Program-made: the position numbers and the translations under genes
Notes under the pieces: generated by a model
What the model saw: the letters and a program-made list of their open reading frames with translations, nothing else
Database searches by the model: none
Told to the model about the DNA's origin: nothing
Shown: positions 1 through 8,860 of the stretch, piece after piece
How positions within the stretch are numbered: the first letter of the stretch is position 1
How the letters are laid out: every line of letters starts with the position of its first letter
Assembly: GCA_964428355.1 (NCBI GenBank)
Contig: CAYRYU010000025.1
Span: 1-64,000, forward strand
DNA length: 64,000 nt
Direction of reading: 5' to 3'
DNA from: CAYRYU01 sp964428355
Lineage (GTDB): Bacteria > Muiribacteriota > Ozemobacteria > Ozemobacterales > Ozemobacteraceae

Positions 1-120
1 GGCCTGTCGCCCAGGGATGGCGACGTGCCCGATCTTCGCCCGGATGGCGAAGCTTCTTCGGGCCTGTCGCCCAGGGATGGCGACGTGCCCGATCTTCGCC
101 CGGATGGCGAAGCTTTTCGG
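1..120. repeat. 60-bp direct tandem repeat, two copies, in-frame
   Basis: Bases 1-55 are identical to 61-115, after which one base is missing in the second copy. The unit encodes about 20 residues (GLSPRDGDVPDLRPDGEA) in the hydrophilic N-terminus of the DUF2339 protein, and it may continue upstream of the window. Each unit also holds two diverged 30-bp halves that share GGATGGCGA. Confidence 0.9.
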
Positions 121-3100
121 GACCTGTCCGCGGTTTCCCTGGCGTCCGTTCTAGGAGGACCCCGATCCTCCGAAATCGAGAACCCCTCTGACGGGGACAT
201 CCCAGCCGGCCTGGATGGTGAGGGAGTCCCCGGCGAACCCCCGTCCGTTCCTCAGTTTCCGACCTCGTCGATTTTCGATTCCCTCAGGGATTCCAAGGGA
301 GACATCGATTGGGAAAGCCTTCTGGGAAAAAAGCTTTTCGCCTGGGTGGGGGCATTCGCGATGTTCCTGGCGGCCGCCCTCGCTGTTCGCCATGGTGTCC
401 AGACCGGCGTGATCACGATCGGGGTCAGGATTTTCGTGGGCTTTCTTCTCGGAGCCGGATGCATCGTCGGGGGGTTTCTGCTCCGGCCTCACGGGTATGA
501 GGTGACGGTCCAAAGCCTTTGTGCCAGTGGGCTGGCGATCCTTTTCGCCGATTTCGTCGGGGCGCACAAGTATGATTTCATCCCGGTAATGCCGACCTTT
601 CTTCTCCTGGCATCCGTTACTGCGGGGGCCTTTTTCATTTCCGTGAAACTTGATTCCCCCTTCGTTTCGATTCTTGGTCTCGTGGGAGGTTTCCTTGTTC
701 CTCCAATACTGGCAACCAACGAGGACAACCCCATCGGCCTTTTCGTTTACATAGCCCTGCTCAACGGGGGTCTTCTGGCAGTGGTTCTCGAGAAGGGATG
801 GGGTTTTCTGCTGTCGATGGGTGCCGCTGGAACGTGCCTCACCCAGATCGGCTGGACGATCCGATCAGAGCCGAGTTGGTTCGAGTTCCCCTGGAAGACC
901 GGTGCGGCGTGGTGGTCGATGTTCGGGTTCGCGACCTTCTTCAATTTCGCGGAATGGGAGGCTTCCAACAGGAAGCTCAAGGACTTCTGGATCTCCCTTC
1001 CCGCACGGCTTCTCCCCCTGCTTTCCCTCTGGATGGTGGCGATGATCCTGCGGCTGGGTTTTCCGGAGGAAACCAGGTTCCAGTTCTTGTTGCTGATGGG
1101 GCTCCTGAACTGTCTGAGCGCATTCCAGCTCGCCCGGGAACAGGAAGAGACGAAGCCCTTTTTCCGGGCGACCTTCGGAATATCCCTCGTACTGACCGGG
1201 CTTTGGTGGTTGGATGCGGTCTCCCAGGGAGGCCGGCTCATTCCGGCATTGGTTGCCGGAGTCGTGGGGGGCTTTTTCCCGTGCCTCTGGTGGGGGTTGA
1301 AGAAACACGGCCTTGGAAAGGACATCCTCCCGGCCATCCTTTCCCCTCTCTTCGCCATGGTCTTGACGGGGCACCTCGCTTACGCTGCTGGAGCGGCTCC
1401 GGGGTTGGTTCTTGGGCTGCTTGCCGTGCTCGCGGTCATTTCGGCATGGCTTGGTTTCAAGGATCCCGAGGCGGCATCCTACCATATCGTCGGAAGCCTG
1501 GTCTCATTGGGCGTTATCTCGGTCTGGGCGGGGAGGCACATGACTCCCGAAACCACCTGGATCGGTTACGCCGCTTTCCTAGGGTTCTCGGCCTTCAACC
1601 TCATCACCTCCTACCTTGCTGAACAGGAGTTCCCGGAGGGTGGGGGAGATCTGAAAATGGCGGGGAAGGTGGTTCCGCTTCTTTCGATGGGGTTCGCTGG
1701 TTACCTTGTCACCGCCGAAAAGTTCGCCGGAAACCCCTGGATCGGTTTCTCCCTTCTGTTCATCCTCGACCTCGGCCTTGCCTGGGAAATGTACCGCGGG
1801 AAAAAAGGGAATCCATTCTGGGAGATCGGCGCGGTCGGAAACTTCCTTGTGCTCTGGGCGTGGATCTTCGACCACCTCACCCCTGCCAACGTGATGACGG
1901 GATACCTCGCCTTTTTCGGTTTCTCGGCATTCTATACCGCGGTGTGGTGGGTTTTCCGCCGCTGGGGAATGGCCCAGGAGGAAACCGCGATAGTTGCCAA
2001 CCTTCTTCCCATTTTCAGCATGGCCTCCGTCGGATTGATGCTGACCCACCCCGAGCTTGGTGGGAAGCCGTTGATCGTTCTGTCGCTGCTTTTCCTTCTG
2101 GATGGGCTCCTTGCGGTGCAGACCCTCGAAAATGACGATGCGCGGCCCTACCACACCTTCGGAAGTCTCGTCGTTTTCCTGTTGTTGTTCGGCTGGACCT
2201 TCAAATACCTGACGGAGGAGCTGCTTTTCACGGGGTTGGGTTTCTTCATAGTTTTCGCGGTTTTCCATGCCGCCCTACCCATCGTCCTGCAGCGCATGCG
2301 TCCGAAGTCCGAGCCGTACCAGATGATGCACCTTTTCGCGCCGCTGATGTTGCTTTTGATGGCGGTTCCGGTCCTGACGCACGCGACGGTTTCCGCATTC
2401 ATCTGGCCCGCGATCCTCTTCGTCAACCTCATCGGTCTCTTCGCGGCCTGGGTGATGGCATGGCTCTGGGCTGGAATAACCCTTCTCGTCATCACGATGG
2501 GCTTGCTGGGCTTCTGGGTCCACCGGATTTCCGACATGACTGCGATCCCAGGGTTCCTTGCGGTCGATGTCTTCTTTTCCCTTCTTTTTCACATCTGGGC
2601 ACATATTCCTCAAGCCGACCGGAAGAAGAGTTCCCTTGGAACGGAAAGCCCGGGTTTCATGGTCACCCTTCGGGGGAAGCTGCTGGGCGGCATGACCTCC
2701 CAGGATGAAGCAGTGGTTTCATCGGAATCCATTGTGCCCCAGGAAGAAGGTGGGGGGGAAGTCAAGGGAGGATGGGGATCCACCGAGGTCGAGGTTTTTC
2801 CCGCCCTTTCGGCCTTCCTGCCGTTCACACTTCTGCTCATGGTGATCGCGAAGATTCCGGGGATCTCCAATCCATCGGTGATTTTCGCTGTGGTCCTGCT
2901 GCTTGCTGGGCTCCTCCTGCGGCTGGTACAAATCCTTAAAAATGACCACCTTGCGCTGGTGGCAGGGATCAGCGTCGCATTGATCGAGTTCTCCTGGCAT
3001 GCGAACCATTTCCAGGCTTCCCAGGCAATGATTCCGACAGTCTGGTACTCCGTCTTCCTTGCCTTGTTCCTGGCTTTCCCGTTCATTTTCCGCAAAGAGA

Positions 3101-4068
3101 TGGAACGCCGGATGCTTCCCTGGATCACGTCCGCCCTCATGGGACCCATCCAGTTCTTTCTGCTTTACCGCTCGATCACGGAAGGTTGGGGGAAGCAGTT
3201 CATCGGCTTTCTACCCGTCGTTCTTGGTGGAATCTATCTGAAAGGCTTGTTCCACCTCAACGATTCGGTACCTGTTGAAAGGGAGACCCGGATGAGCCTC
3301 CTCGCACTTTTCGGCGGTGTCGCTCTTTTCTTCCTGACCGTTGCGTTTCCCGTCCAGTTCGATCGTGAGTGGCTGACGATCGGCTGGGGGCTTGAAGGTG
3401 CCGCGCTCCTTTGGCTTTTTCGGCGGGTTCCCCACCCGGGTCTGGAAATCTGCGGAACCGCGCTGCTCGTGATTGCCTTTGCCCGGTTGGGGTTGAACCC
3501 CGAGGTCCTGAGCTACCACACCGAAGCTCATGCCCCCGTTTTCAACTGGTACCTCTATTCGTTCGGAACAGTCAGTGCCGCGCTCCTTGCGGGAGGAGCG
3601 TTTTCGGCCCCGGAACAGAGGAAGTTGATGGACATCCCGATTTCCCCAGCTCTGTTTACCCTCGGCGGAATACTGGCCTTCATGTTGCTCAACATCGAAA
3701 TCGCCGATTTCTTCTGCAAGGGGGCGGCCATCTCCTTCAGCTTTTCCCAGAGCATGGAACAGAACCTCGCCTATTCTGTGGGATGGATTCTTTTCGGGTT
3801 GACTTTGTTGATGATCGCGATCCGGTTCGCCTCGAAAAGCGCGAGATGGACCGCTTTCGGGCTTCTGTGGCTGACCATCGCGAAGGTCTTCTTTTACGAC
3901 CTTGCAGACCTGAAGGGGATGTATCGGGTTGCCTCGGTTTTCGGGGTTGCGATCGGAGGGCTTTTCGTTTCCTTCCTTTCCCAGAAGTATCCCCAGGTTC
4001 GGGAGAACCCAGTGGGAGGCGGAACCAGTCCCGGGAAGGCCTCGAATACCGACCCACCAGAAGGATGA
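1..4068 (+). CDS. DUF2339 family polytopic membrane protein (5' partial)
   Basis: The frame is open to the left window edge, so the true start lies upstream; a GTG at 25 is in frame but falls inside a tandem repeat. About 95 hydrophilic residues are followed by the family's opening motif (DWESLLGKKLFAWVGAF) and then dozens of hydrophobic helices to the end, as expected for DUF2339 proteins, which are very long inner-membrane proteins of unknown function. The GGFLVPPIL segment is another family hallmark. Acidic linkers occur near residues 885-925. The gene converges on pseudopilin cassette 1. The family assignment is firm, but the function is unknown; a role in envelope biogenesis is often guessed and is not shown here. 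Confidence 0.85.
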   Translation, partial: GLSPRDGDVPDLRPDGEASSGLSPRDGDVPDLRPDGEAFRDLSAVSLASVLGGPRSSEIENPSDGDIPAGLDGEGVPGEPPSVPQFPTSSIFDSLRDSKGDIDWESLLGKKLFAWVGAFAMFLAAALAVRHGVQTGVITIGVRIFVGFLLGAGCIVGGFLLRPHGYEVTVQSLCASGLAILFADFVGAHKYDFIPVMPTFLLLASVTAGAFFISVKLDSPFVSILGLVGGFLVPPILATNEDNPIGLFVYIALLNGGLLAVVLEKGWGFLLSMGAAGTCLTQIGWTIRSEPSWFEFPWKTGAAWWSMFGFATFFNFAEWEASNRKLKDFWISLPARLLPLLSLWMVAMILRLGFPEETRFQFLLLMGLLNCLSAFQLAREQEETKPFFRATFGISLVLTGLWWLDAVSQGGRLIPALVAGVVGGFFPCLWWGLKKHGLGKDILPAILSPLFAMVLTGHLAYAAGAAPGLVLGLLAVLAVISAWLGFKDPEAASYHIVGSLVSLGVISVWAGRHMTPETTWIGYAAFLGFSAFNLITSYLAEQEFPEGGGDLKMAGKVVPLLSMGFAGYLVTAEKFAGNPWIGFSLLFILDLGLAWEMYRGKKGNPFWEIGAVGNFLVLWAWIFDHLTPANVMTGYLAFFGFSAFYTAVWWVFRRWGMAQEETAIVANLLPIFSMASVGLMLTHPELGGKPLIVLSLLFLLDGLLAVQTLENDDARPYHTFGSLVVFLLLFGWTFKYLTEELLFTGLGFFIVFAVFHAALPIVLQRMRPKSEPYQMMHLFAPLMLLLMAVPVLTHATVSAFIWPAILFVNLIGLFAAWVMAWLWAGITLLVITMGLLGFWVHRISDMTAIPGFLAVDVFFSLLFHIWAHIPQADRKKSSLGTESPGFMVTLRGKLLGGMTSQDEAVVSSESIVPQEEGGGEVKGGWGSTEVEVFPALSAFLPFTLLLMVIAKIPGISNPSVIFAVVLLLAGLLLRLVQILKNDHLALVAGISVALIEFSWHANHFQASQAMIPTVWYSVFLALFLAFPFIFRKEMERRMLPWITSALMGPIQFFLLYRSITEGWGKQFIGFLPVVLGGIYLKGLFHLNDSVPVERETRMSLLALFGGVALFFLTVAFPVQFDREWLTIGWGLEGAALLWLFRRVPHPGLEICGTALLVIAFARLGLNPEVLSYHTEAHAPVFNWYLYSFGTVSAALLAGGAFSAPEQRKLMDIPISPALFTLGGILAFMLLNIEIADFFCKGAAISFSFSQSMEQNLAYSVGWILFGLTLLMIAIRFASKSARWTAFGLLWLTIAKVFFYDLADLKGMYRVASVFGVAIGGLFVSFLSQKYPQVRENPVGGGTSPGKASNTDPPEG

Positions 4069-4130
4069 TCGGTTTCCCGGCCCGATCCTGCGGATTTCCG
4101 AATGGTTTGGCCGTTTCTTTTTTTCCGGGG

Positions 4131-4883
4131 TCAGGGGGAAACAATGGTTCCGACATTGGGAACCGCCGCTGAGGTGCCCTGCCTTGAGACGCCCGTTTCC
4201 CGTGGGTAGGCGGCGCTTATCGTCACCGTGACTTTTGAGGGGGCGTGGCCGGCGGTGCCCGAAGTTTCAACCGAGTCGACATTCCGAACGAGAACCGCCC
4301 GAAAGGACAGGGGGTTGGATGTGGGAGTGGATGAGAACGCCGCGGCGTAATCGGGAGAGGTGGTTGTGTATCTTCCGGTGTGTTCCTCGTAAATCAGCGT
4401 GCCCTGGTCAGGCCGGTCAGGGCTCTGTTCCATTCGGACGATCGCCCAGGTAATGGACCCCGGCTGGTCCATCGGTGCCCCGAACTGTTGTTTCTCCGGG
4501 GTGCACTGGGCAGCTGCCAGGACAAGGCCGTTGTTCGAACCGAAAAGCTGGGCGGCAGTCTTTTTCCCGAACCCGTTGGGAATCCGGATATAGAATTGGG
4601 AGGAGTTCGGACCGGGTGAAGAGGAGGTGCCCCCTCCATCTACAAGTTTCGCGGGGAGAAGCGTCGAAGGATATGACGTGGATTGGATCGCCTTGGTGAT
4701 TACCTGTTCGGCTTTCCGAAGGTCCGACGTGGTGTTCTGGAGCCAGGCTGCTTTTCCAGCCACCCGTTGCCCTCCGAAGAAAAGGGTGTAGGCGCCCGTG
4801 AAGAACAACCCGAGGACGACGGTGACCACCATCACCTCGGCCATGGTGAAACCCTTGTAGGATTCGCGGGCAGCGGATTTCAT
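4131..4883 (-). CDS. Pseudopilin, W/GspJ-like (cassette 1)
   Basis: A 250-residue protein with a type III prepilin signal: a short basic leader, then cleavage at YKG|FTMAEVMVV with Glu at +5, and one hydrophobic helix. The C-terminal domain has no motif I recognise. Its length and its position last in a V-X-W set suggest a PilW/GspJ-like minor pilin. The ATG overlaps the TGA of the upstream gene by 4 bp (ATGA), so translation is probably coupled. It would be cleaved by a prepilin peptidase (none in the window) and built into a type IV pilus or pseudopilus tip. The pilin class is sure; the W/J subtype is inferred. Confidence 0.85.
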   Translation of the reverse strand: MKSAARESYKGFTMAEVMVVTVVLGLFFTGAYTLFFGGQRVAGKAAWLQNTTSDLRKAEQVITKAIQSTSYPSTLLPAKLVDGGGTSSSPGPNSSQFYIRIPNGFGKKTAAQLFGSNNGLVLAAAQCTPEKQQFGAPMDQPGSITWAIVRMEQSPDRPDQGTLIYEEHTGRYTTTSPDYAAAFSSTPTSNPLSFRAVLVRNVDSVETSGTAGHAPSKVTVTISAAYPRETGVSRQGTSAAVPNVGTIVSP

Positions 4884-5752
4884 CGCCTCTTGACCTTCAA
4901 AACCTTTTCCTGCGATTGCTGGTAGGGTTGATTGGTTTGGGGATCCCAGATCGTGGCTACCACGGTGAAGTTGACCGCCTCCTCGTTCAAACGGCGTTGT
5001 CCGGCCACCGACAGGACCCGGAGTTTGGTCACTTCGTACATTCCGTCGTAGGGGGAGCCGATGTCCGTGGCAGCGTTGAAGAGCTTGAAATCGGTACCAA
5101 CGGTTCTCGCCAGCCGGAGCGAAGGTTGGATCGTATTCCGGTTCGAGATGTCATATCGGAATTTCCAAAGGTACAGATCGGAATTCCTCACCAGCGTCAC
5201 GCCGTCCTCTTCCTTTGGCCAACCGTCCTTGCCGAACCAGTTTCCCGCGTAAGAAGCGAAGTTCGCCGGGTCGGAATCGAGAGGATCGAGCGATTGGAGT
5301 TGGAACCATCTCGCATAATTGTCAGCCGAAAGGACTCCGGAGGAAAGGAACCTCGGGCCTTCGTTGAAAGGTCCCGCCTTGTGGATGTGTGGCTCAGAGA
5401 TGGCGTATTCTGCCTTTCGGATGGGATCAAGGGCATCGTATTCGGTTGAATCGAGTTCGGTGAAATCAAAATAGGGGTTCTTGCCGAGGCTGTATTCGCT
5501 GGCATCGTAGAGTTCGGTCGGGAAGTAACGAACCTTCAGTTCGGCATGCTGGATTGCGCCGATGGCCAGATACTGGGCCTGAAGGTCGAAAATCGCCTTG
5601 CTCATCTGGTGCTTGTACTGCCGGCCCGACTTGTACAAAAACAGGACGCTTACCATGAGGACGGAGGCAATGATCAGAACGATCATCAGTGCCATTCCAC
5701 GTCTTTGGTGGGCGGAACGGGCATGGTAGCGTGCGTTCATGTTTCCCTTCAT
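4880..5752 (-). CDS. PilX/GspK-like minor pseudopilin (cassette 1)
   Basis: A 290-residue protein starting at the ATG whose bases overlap the preceding TGA (ATGA at 5749-5752); a longer frame upstream lies inside the neighbouring gene and is rejected. The N-terminus RRGMALMIVLIIASVLMVSV is the class seen in PilX/GspK: a prepilin-like helix in which Glu at +5 is replaced by a hydrophobic residue. The helix is followed by a mixed globular domain containing the KAIFDLQAQYLAIGAIQHAE segment, shared in pattern with the X-like protein of cassette 2. K-type pseudopilins cap the tip. It sits in the middle of a three-gene coupled operon. Confidence 0.82.
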   Translation of the reverse strand: MKGNMNARYHARSAHQRRGMALMIVLIIASVLMVSVLFLYKSGRQYKHQMSKAIFDLQAQYLAIGAIQHAELKVRYFPTELYDASEYSLGKNPYFDFTELDSTEYDALDPIRKAEYAISEPHIHKAGPFNEGPRFLSSGVLSADNYARWFQLQSLDPLDSDPANFASYAGNWFGKDGWPKEEDGVTLVRNSDLYLWKFRYDISNRNTIQPSLRLARTVGTDFKLFNAATDIGSPYDGMYEVTKLRVLSVAGQRRLNEEAVNFTVVATIWDPQTNQPYQQSQEKVLKVKRR

Positions 5753-6603
5753 TCGAGCTTGGCTTTGTACGTCACCACATGGAACCTTTGCGGTCTTCCC
5801 GTGTCGCTCGTTGGACGGGAGTATTCTGCCATCGCAAGATTCCACCGGATCTGAAGAAGGATTCTTTGCATCAGGTAGAAGCGTCCATCGGGGTTTGCCC
5901 TGGTTACCATCCTCTGGTCGAGTTTGATGGGTGTCTTTGTCTGAAAGTCGTATTCCGGGCCCCAAAGGATCGAGCTTGTGGTGGCCGGTGAAAGGAACCG
6001 GTAGGGGGAAACCGCGCCCGCGGGATTGTCGGGAGGGCCGGAAGGGAAGACCGAAGGGGCGTTCCCCGAAGTTTCGATCTGGAATGCCCGGGTGCTGATG
6101 GTATCCCAGCCGGCTTGTCCTTCGACCGTGGGATTCCGGAAGTATGAAAAGAACATTTCCCCCTCAGTGAAAGTGGCGGTGGTGTCTTCGATCGGGTCGG
6201 CCCGGAGGTAGATCTGGTAGTGGATTCCCCGGGAATCCGATGCGATCCCCTGGCATGCGAAACCTCCCGCGGCGACAGGAGCATTCGGGAAGAGCGTGTT
6301 GGCGAACTCGGCCGCCCGTGGACCGGTCAGGACGGCAGGGTTTCCTGGAGTGAGGTTTGCAAAAGGCACTTCATCAAGAATGGTATTGAGAACCACGCGG
6401 GCTTTGTCCATCGCGAACGTCTGGCTGACCAGGATGTCAGTCTCCTTTACATCCTGGGTCAGGAGAGCGAAGATCGGAATCAATGCCGTGGCAAGGACGA
6501 ACATGGCAATGACCACTTCGGGGAGCGTGACTCCAGCAGCCCGGCCCTCTTCAGGCCCACCCCTGAAAATGGAAAACAAGTTCTCAGGTTCCATTTTACC
6601 CAT
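5749..6603 (-). CDS. Pseudopilin, PilV/GspI-like (cassette 1, first gene)
   Basis: A 284-residue protein with prepilin cleavage site AAG|VTLPEVVIAMFV (Glu +5) after an unusually long leader of about 23 residues. An alternative ATG lies 9 bases downstream. The hydrophobic helix ends in ALIPIFALL, a common feature of V/I-type minor pilins. It is the first gene of the minus-strand cassette and overlaps the next start by 4 bp. It diverges from the secreted-protein operon at 6912 across a 308-bp intergenic region rich in inverted repeats. It is probably part of a pilus or pseudopilus tip complex. Confidence 0.83.
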   Translation of the reverse strand: MGKMEPENLFSIFRGGPEEGRAAGVTLPEVVIAMFVLATALIPIFALLTQDVKETDILVSQTFAMDKARVVLNTILDEVPFANLTPGNPAVLTGPRAAEFANTLFPNAPVAAGGFACQGIASDSRGIHYQIYLRADPIEDTTATFTEGEMFFSYFRNPTVEGQAGWDTISTRAFQIETSGNAPSVFPSGPPDNPAGAVSPYRFLSPATTSSILWGPEYDFQTKTPIKLDQRMVTRANPDGRFYLMQRILLQIRWNLAMAEYSRPTSDTGRPQRFHVVTYKAKLE

Positions 6604-6911
6604 ATTCTTAAGTGTACTGCATTTTAGGAGCCACGTGGAAGAAATTCAAGCCAAACAATGGCATTCCCTGGGAAATGAATTCGGGTACCTGGGAAAGAAT
6701 TTTTTACAATTCGGCAAAAAATCTTTCCTGAGAGGGAAGGAAAGTCATTGCCTGGGTTACCATTCCCATTTTCCAGGAAACCTTTCCCTGCTTGCGGTTT
6801 GCTGCCTTGGCCTGCCCTTCGGTCAGACCAGAAAGTATCCATATTTCCCCCCGGGGGATTTGGCACATCGATTGCGGTTTCCATCCCAATGGCCGTGTTT
6901 TGGAGGGGGAT
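6604..6911. promoter_or_regulatory. Divergent intergenic region with inverted repeats
   Basis: This 308-bp gene-free region separates pseudopilin cassette 1 from the 6912 operon. It holds several short palindromes of related type: TTCCC-T-GGGAA (6664-6674), CTTTCC-N10-GGAAAG (6723-6744) and TTTCC-A-GGAAA (6770-6780), plus a further CCTGGGAAAG. These could be operator sites. A sigma-54-type promoter is at 6861-6875. I see no clear promoter for the pilin side. Confidence 0.5.
6861..6875 (+). promoter_or_regulatory. Sigma-54 (-24/-12) promoter
   Basis: TGGCAC-N5-TTGC matches the sigma-54 consensus exactly in both boxes and spacing. The expected start site is near 6887, giving a leader of about 25 nt before the Shine-Dalgarno GGAGG (6902) and the ATG at 6912. 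Confidence 0.7.
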
Positions 6912-7694
6912 ATGTCTGGGAATCGGATGATCTGGTTTCTGATTCTCTTCTGCCTTGCAGCGATTGGAGCAAAAGCCTGCGATGGAAATCTCCTTTCCCT
7001 CCTGGAAACTGAATCCCTGGCCCCCGGCTTTTTCAAGGGTGTCCTTGGGGTCAGCCGGAAGGTCTGCGACCTTGCGGAGTCCCTTTCTTCTCTCGAGCGC
7101 GCCAAATCAGCTTTCGATGCCCTGGAAAGGGAATGGGAATCTTTGCCCCCCGAACCCAAAGGCGGGGTCGACTCAAAGACTTTTCCGGGAACCCCATCCC
7201 TGGGACCTTCTGCGCTGAATCAGCGGGGAAACCTTCTTTCCGACCTCGAGGTATCCTTCCGAAAGCTCAGGGACTTGATCCGGAAAGAGAACCTGATTTC
7301 GGCTCACGAAGAGGTTCAGAGGTTCTTTTTCCTTACGATGAGGGTTCTGGCTCTGGGGCCCTTCCAATCATGGCGTGGGAGCCTGCTTTCCATCACCGAG
7401 AAGGTCTGGCTTCTCCAGGAATCGACCAGGAGCGGGGGAAAAGCCGATCTCCAGGCTTTGACCGGCGGGCTGAGGACCGCCATTAGGGAGTTCCGGACCC
7501 AGTGCCCCGAGGAAGGTCTTCCCGCGCTGGAGAAGGTCAGTTTCTGGGCCGCCAGGCTCGAGGAGGTTGCCGCCCTTGACCAGGACCCGACCGGAGAAGG
7601 TTTTCTGGTCGGGGTATCCAGGTTGAAGAAGGAATTTGGACAATTCAACCTGTCGATGCGATCAGTTCTTGCATCTTCCCCCCGGACATTTTAA
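6912..7694 (+). CDS. Secreted helical protein of unknown function
   Basis: A 260-residue protein starting at ATG 6912, five bases after GGAGG; an upstream in-frame extension has no ribosome site and spans the promoter. The N-terminus MSGNRMIWFLILFCLAAIG is a signal peptide ending AKA-C. The Cys is not preceded by a canonical lipobox, so lipoprotein status is uncertain. The rest is predicted mostly helical and charged, with possible coiled coils, and no domain is recognised. It is the first gene of a three-gene operon (gaps of 42 and 32 bp) with two further secreted proteins. Its regulation by sigma-54 suggests a role with the adjacent surface structures. Confidence 0.7.
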   Translation: MSGNRMIWFLILFCLAAIGAKACDGNLLSLLETESLAPGFFKGVLGVSRKVCDLAESLSSLERAKSAFDALEREWESLPPEPKGGVDSKTFPGTPSLGPSALNQRGNLLSDLEVSFRKLRDLIRKENLISAHEEVQRFFFLTMRVLALGPFQSWRGSLLSITEKVWLLQESTRSGGKADLQALTGGLRTAIREFRTQCPEEGLPALEKVSFWAARLEEVAALDQDPTGEGFLVGVSRLKKEFGQFNLSMRSVLASSPRTF

Positions 7695-7736
7695 CCTTTG
7701 ATTCAGTCAGGTTTTTTTTCAAATCAGGAGGAAACG

Positions 7737-8828
7737 ATGCCACTGCCCCTGGTCCGAGATCCCTTTCGAAAAAAACCTTCGGGCGTATCGCCCGCGGGGA
7801 ATTTTCTATCTCTCATTTCCCTTGCGCTTTCACTTGCTTTCCTTTGCGGAGGGGGCGTTCATCCTCTTTCCGCCCAGGGGAATCCCCCGGTTTCCGGTGG
7901 CCTGACCGTGGTTTCCGTCGACATGGCCCTGGCGATCACCTTTCATCCCGCCATGCGGAATTTCGATCACAGGTCGGGGAAGTTCGTTTCGCAGGTTCCA
8001 TACAATCCCCCCAGGGGAGGCCTGAAAGCCCTCAACCAATGCCAGGATGAAAGAAAAGCGCTTGCCGACCTCGAGACCGAGATGAACGCCCAGGTCGGCA
8101 AGGTGAATGCCGAACTTGCCTCGATGGCTCGCGAAGCGGCCTCGGCAGATCCTCCCAAAGCGGTTTCCGGTCCGGGACCTGAAGCCCTGAAATACCGTAG
8201 GATGGGGGAAGAGCACCGGCGCGCATTGAACGAGCTTGCGTTGAAAGTCCTCGGAGGGTTTCCCGAATCCCTGCTGGGTGACCTTCCGGCCGATCAATTG
8301 AAGAGAATCATGGCCGAGATCGATGTCGCGATCGAGGCGGAGGCGAAAGCCCAGGGGGCTGCGTTCGTTTTGAACCTTCCGACCGCGGAATATTCTGGGG
8401 GGATGGAAGCCGACAATCCCAATCCGCTCCCCGATTCGCCCAAAGATCTGATCGACAAATGGAACATCCAGAACCTGAACGACCTGGAAAACCTCGCCAA
8501 ACTCGGAACGGACTCCTCCGTCCTTCCCTTTGGAAGGCCGGTCCCTCGGAAAGACCCCTCGAAATTCTGCGGGGGCCATTTCGAAAGCGTTAAGGATCCC
8601 GAGCAACTGAAATACCTGATCGGCGAATACTTCGAGAATCGGAACCTGTTTTGCAGGCCATTCGAGAATCTTGGGGCGAGGAAAAGGATTTTGCGGGGAA
8701 GTCTCGATTTCGAGGAAAAGGATATCACTCTGGGTGTCATCAACCGGATTTTCGACCTTTACAAGACCAGGAAGGCCGAACGGGACGTGGTCGCACAGAT
8801 TCTGCGACAACGAAGGGGAATTCAGTGA
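7737..8828 (+). CDS. Secreted OmpH/Skp-like protein (tentative)
   Basis: A 363-residue protein; ATG 7737 follows AGGAGG. A basic n-region of about 30 residues and a hydrophobic segment ending HPLSAQG form a signal peptide. The mature start (LTVVSVDMALAITFHPAMRN) and a later stretch (DVAIEAEAKAQGAAFVLN) resemble the start and end of the OmpH/Skp chaperone core, with charged helices between them, as in Skp's coiled-coil arms. A C-terminal extension of about 125 residues is not part of that family. If the reading is right, it could chaperone the very large secreted protein encoded next. The similarity is by eye only. Confidence 0.6.
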   Translation: MPLPLVRDPFRKKPSGVSPAGNFLSLISLALSLAFLCGGGVHPLSAQGNPPVSGGLTVVSVDMALAITFHPAMRNFDHRSGKFVSQVPYNPPRGGLKALNQCQDERKALADLETEMNAQVGKVNAELASMAREAASADPPKAVSGPGPEALKYRRMGEEHRRALNELALKVLGGFPESLLGDLPADQLKRIMAEIDVAIEAEAKAQGAAFVLNLPTAEYSGGMEADNPNPLPDSPKDLIDKWNIQNLNDLENLAKLGTDSSVLPFGRPVPRKDPSKFCGGHFESVKDPEQLKYLIGEYFENRNLFCRPFENLGARKRILRGSLDFEEKDITLGVINRIFDLYKTRKAERDVVAQILRQRRGIQ

Positions 8829-8860
8829 ATCTTCACCATCCTAGTTTTCAGGAGGGAGAT

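Noticed and set aside
798..1622. Open frame of 274 codons inside the DUF2339 gene
   Set aside because: It is Arg/Gly/Pro-rich, lacks a ribosome site and is an out-of-frame shadow of a strongly supported gene.
4067..4125. Possible terminator between DUF2339 and cassette 1
   Set aside because: GATCGG/CCGATC can pair and a T-rich stretch follows 30 bases later, but stem and T tract are not adjacent.
5753..5965. N-terminal extension of the X-like pilin of cassette 1
   Set aside because: It lies wholly inside the V-like pilin gene in another frame; the ATGA overlap at 5749-5752 and the pilin leader define the true start.
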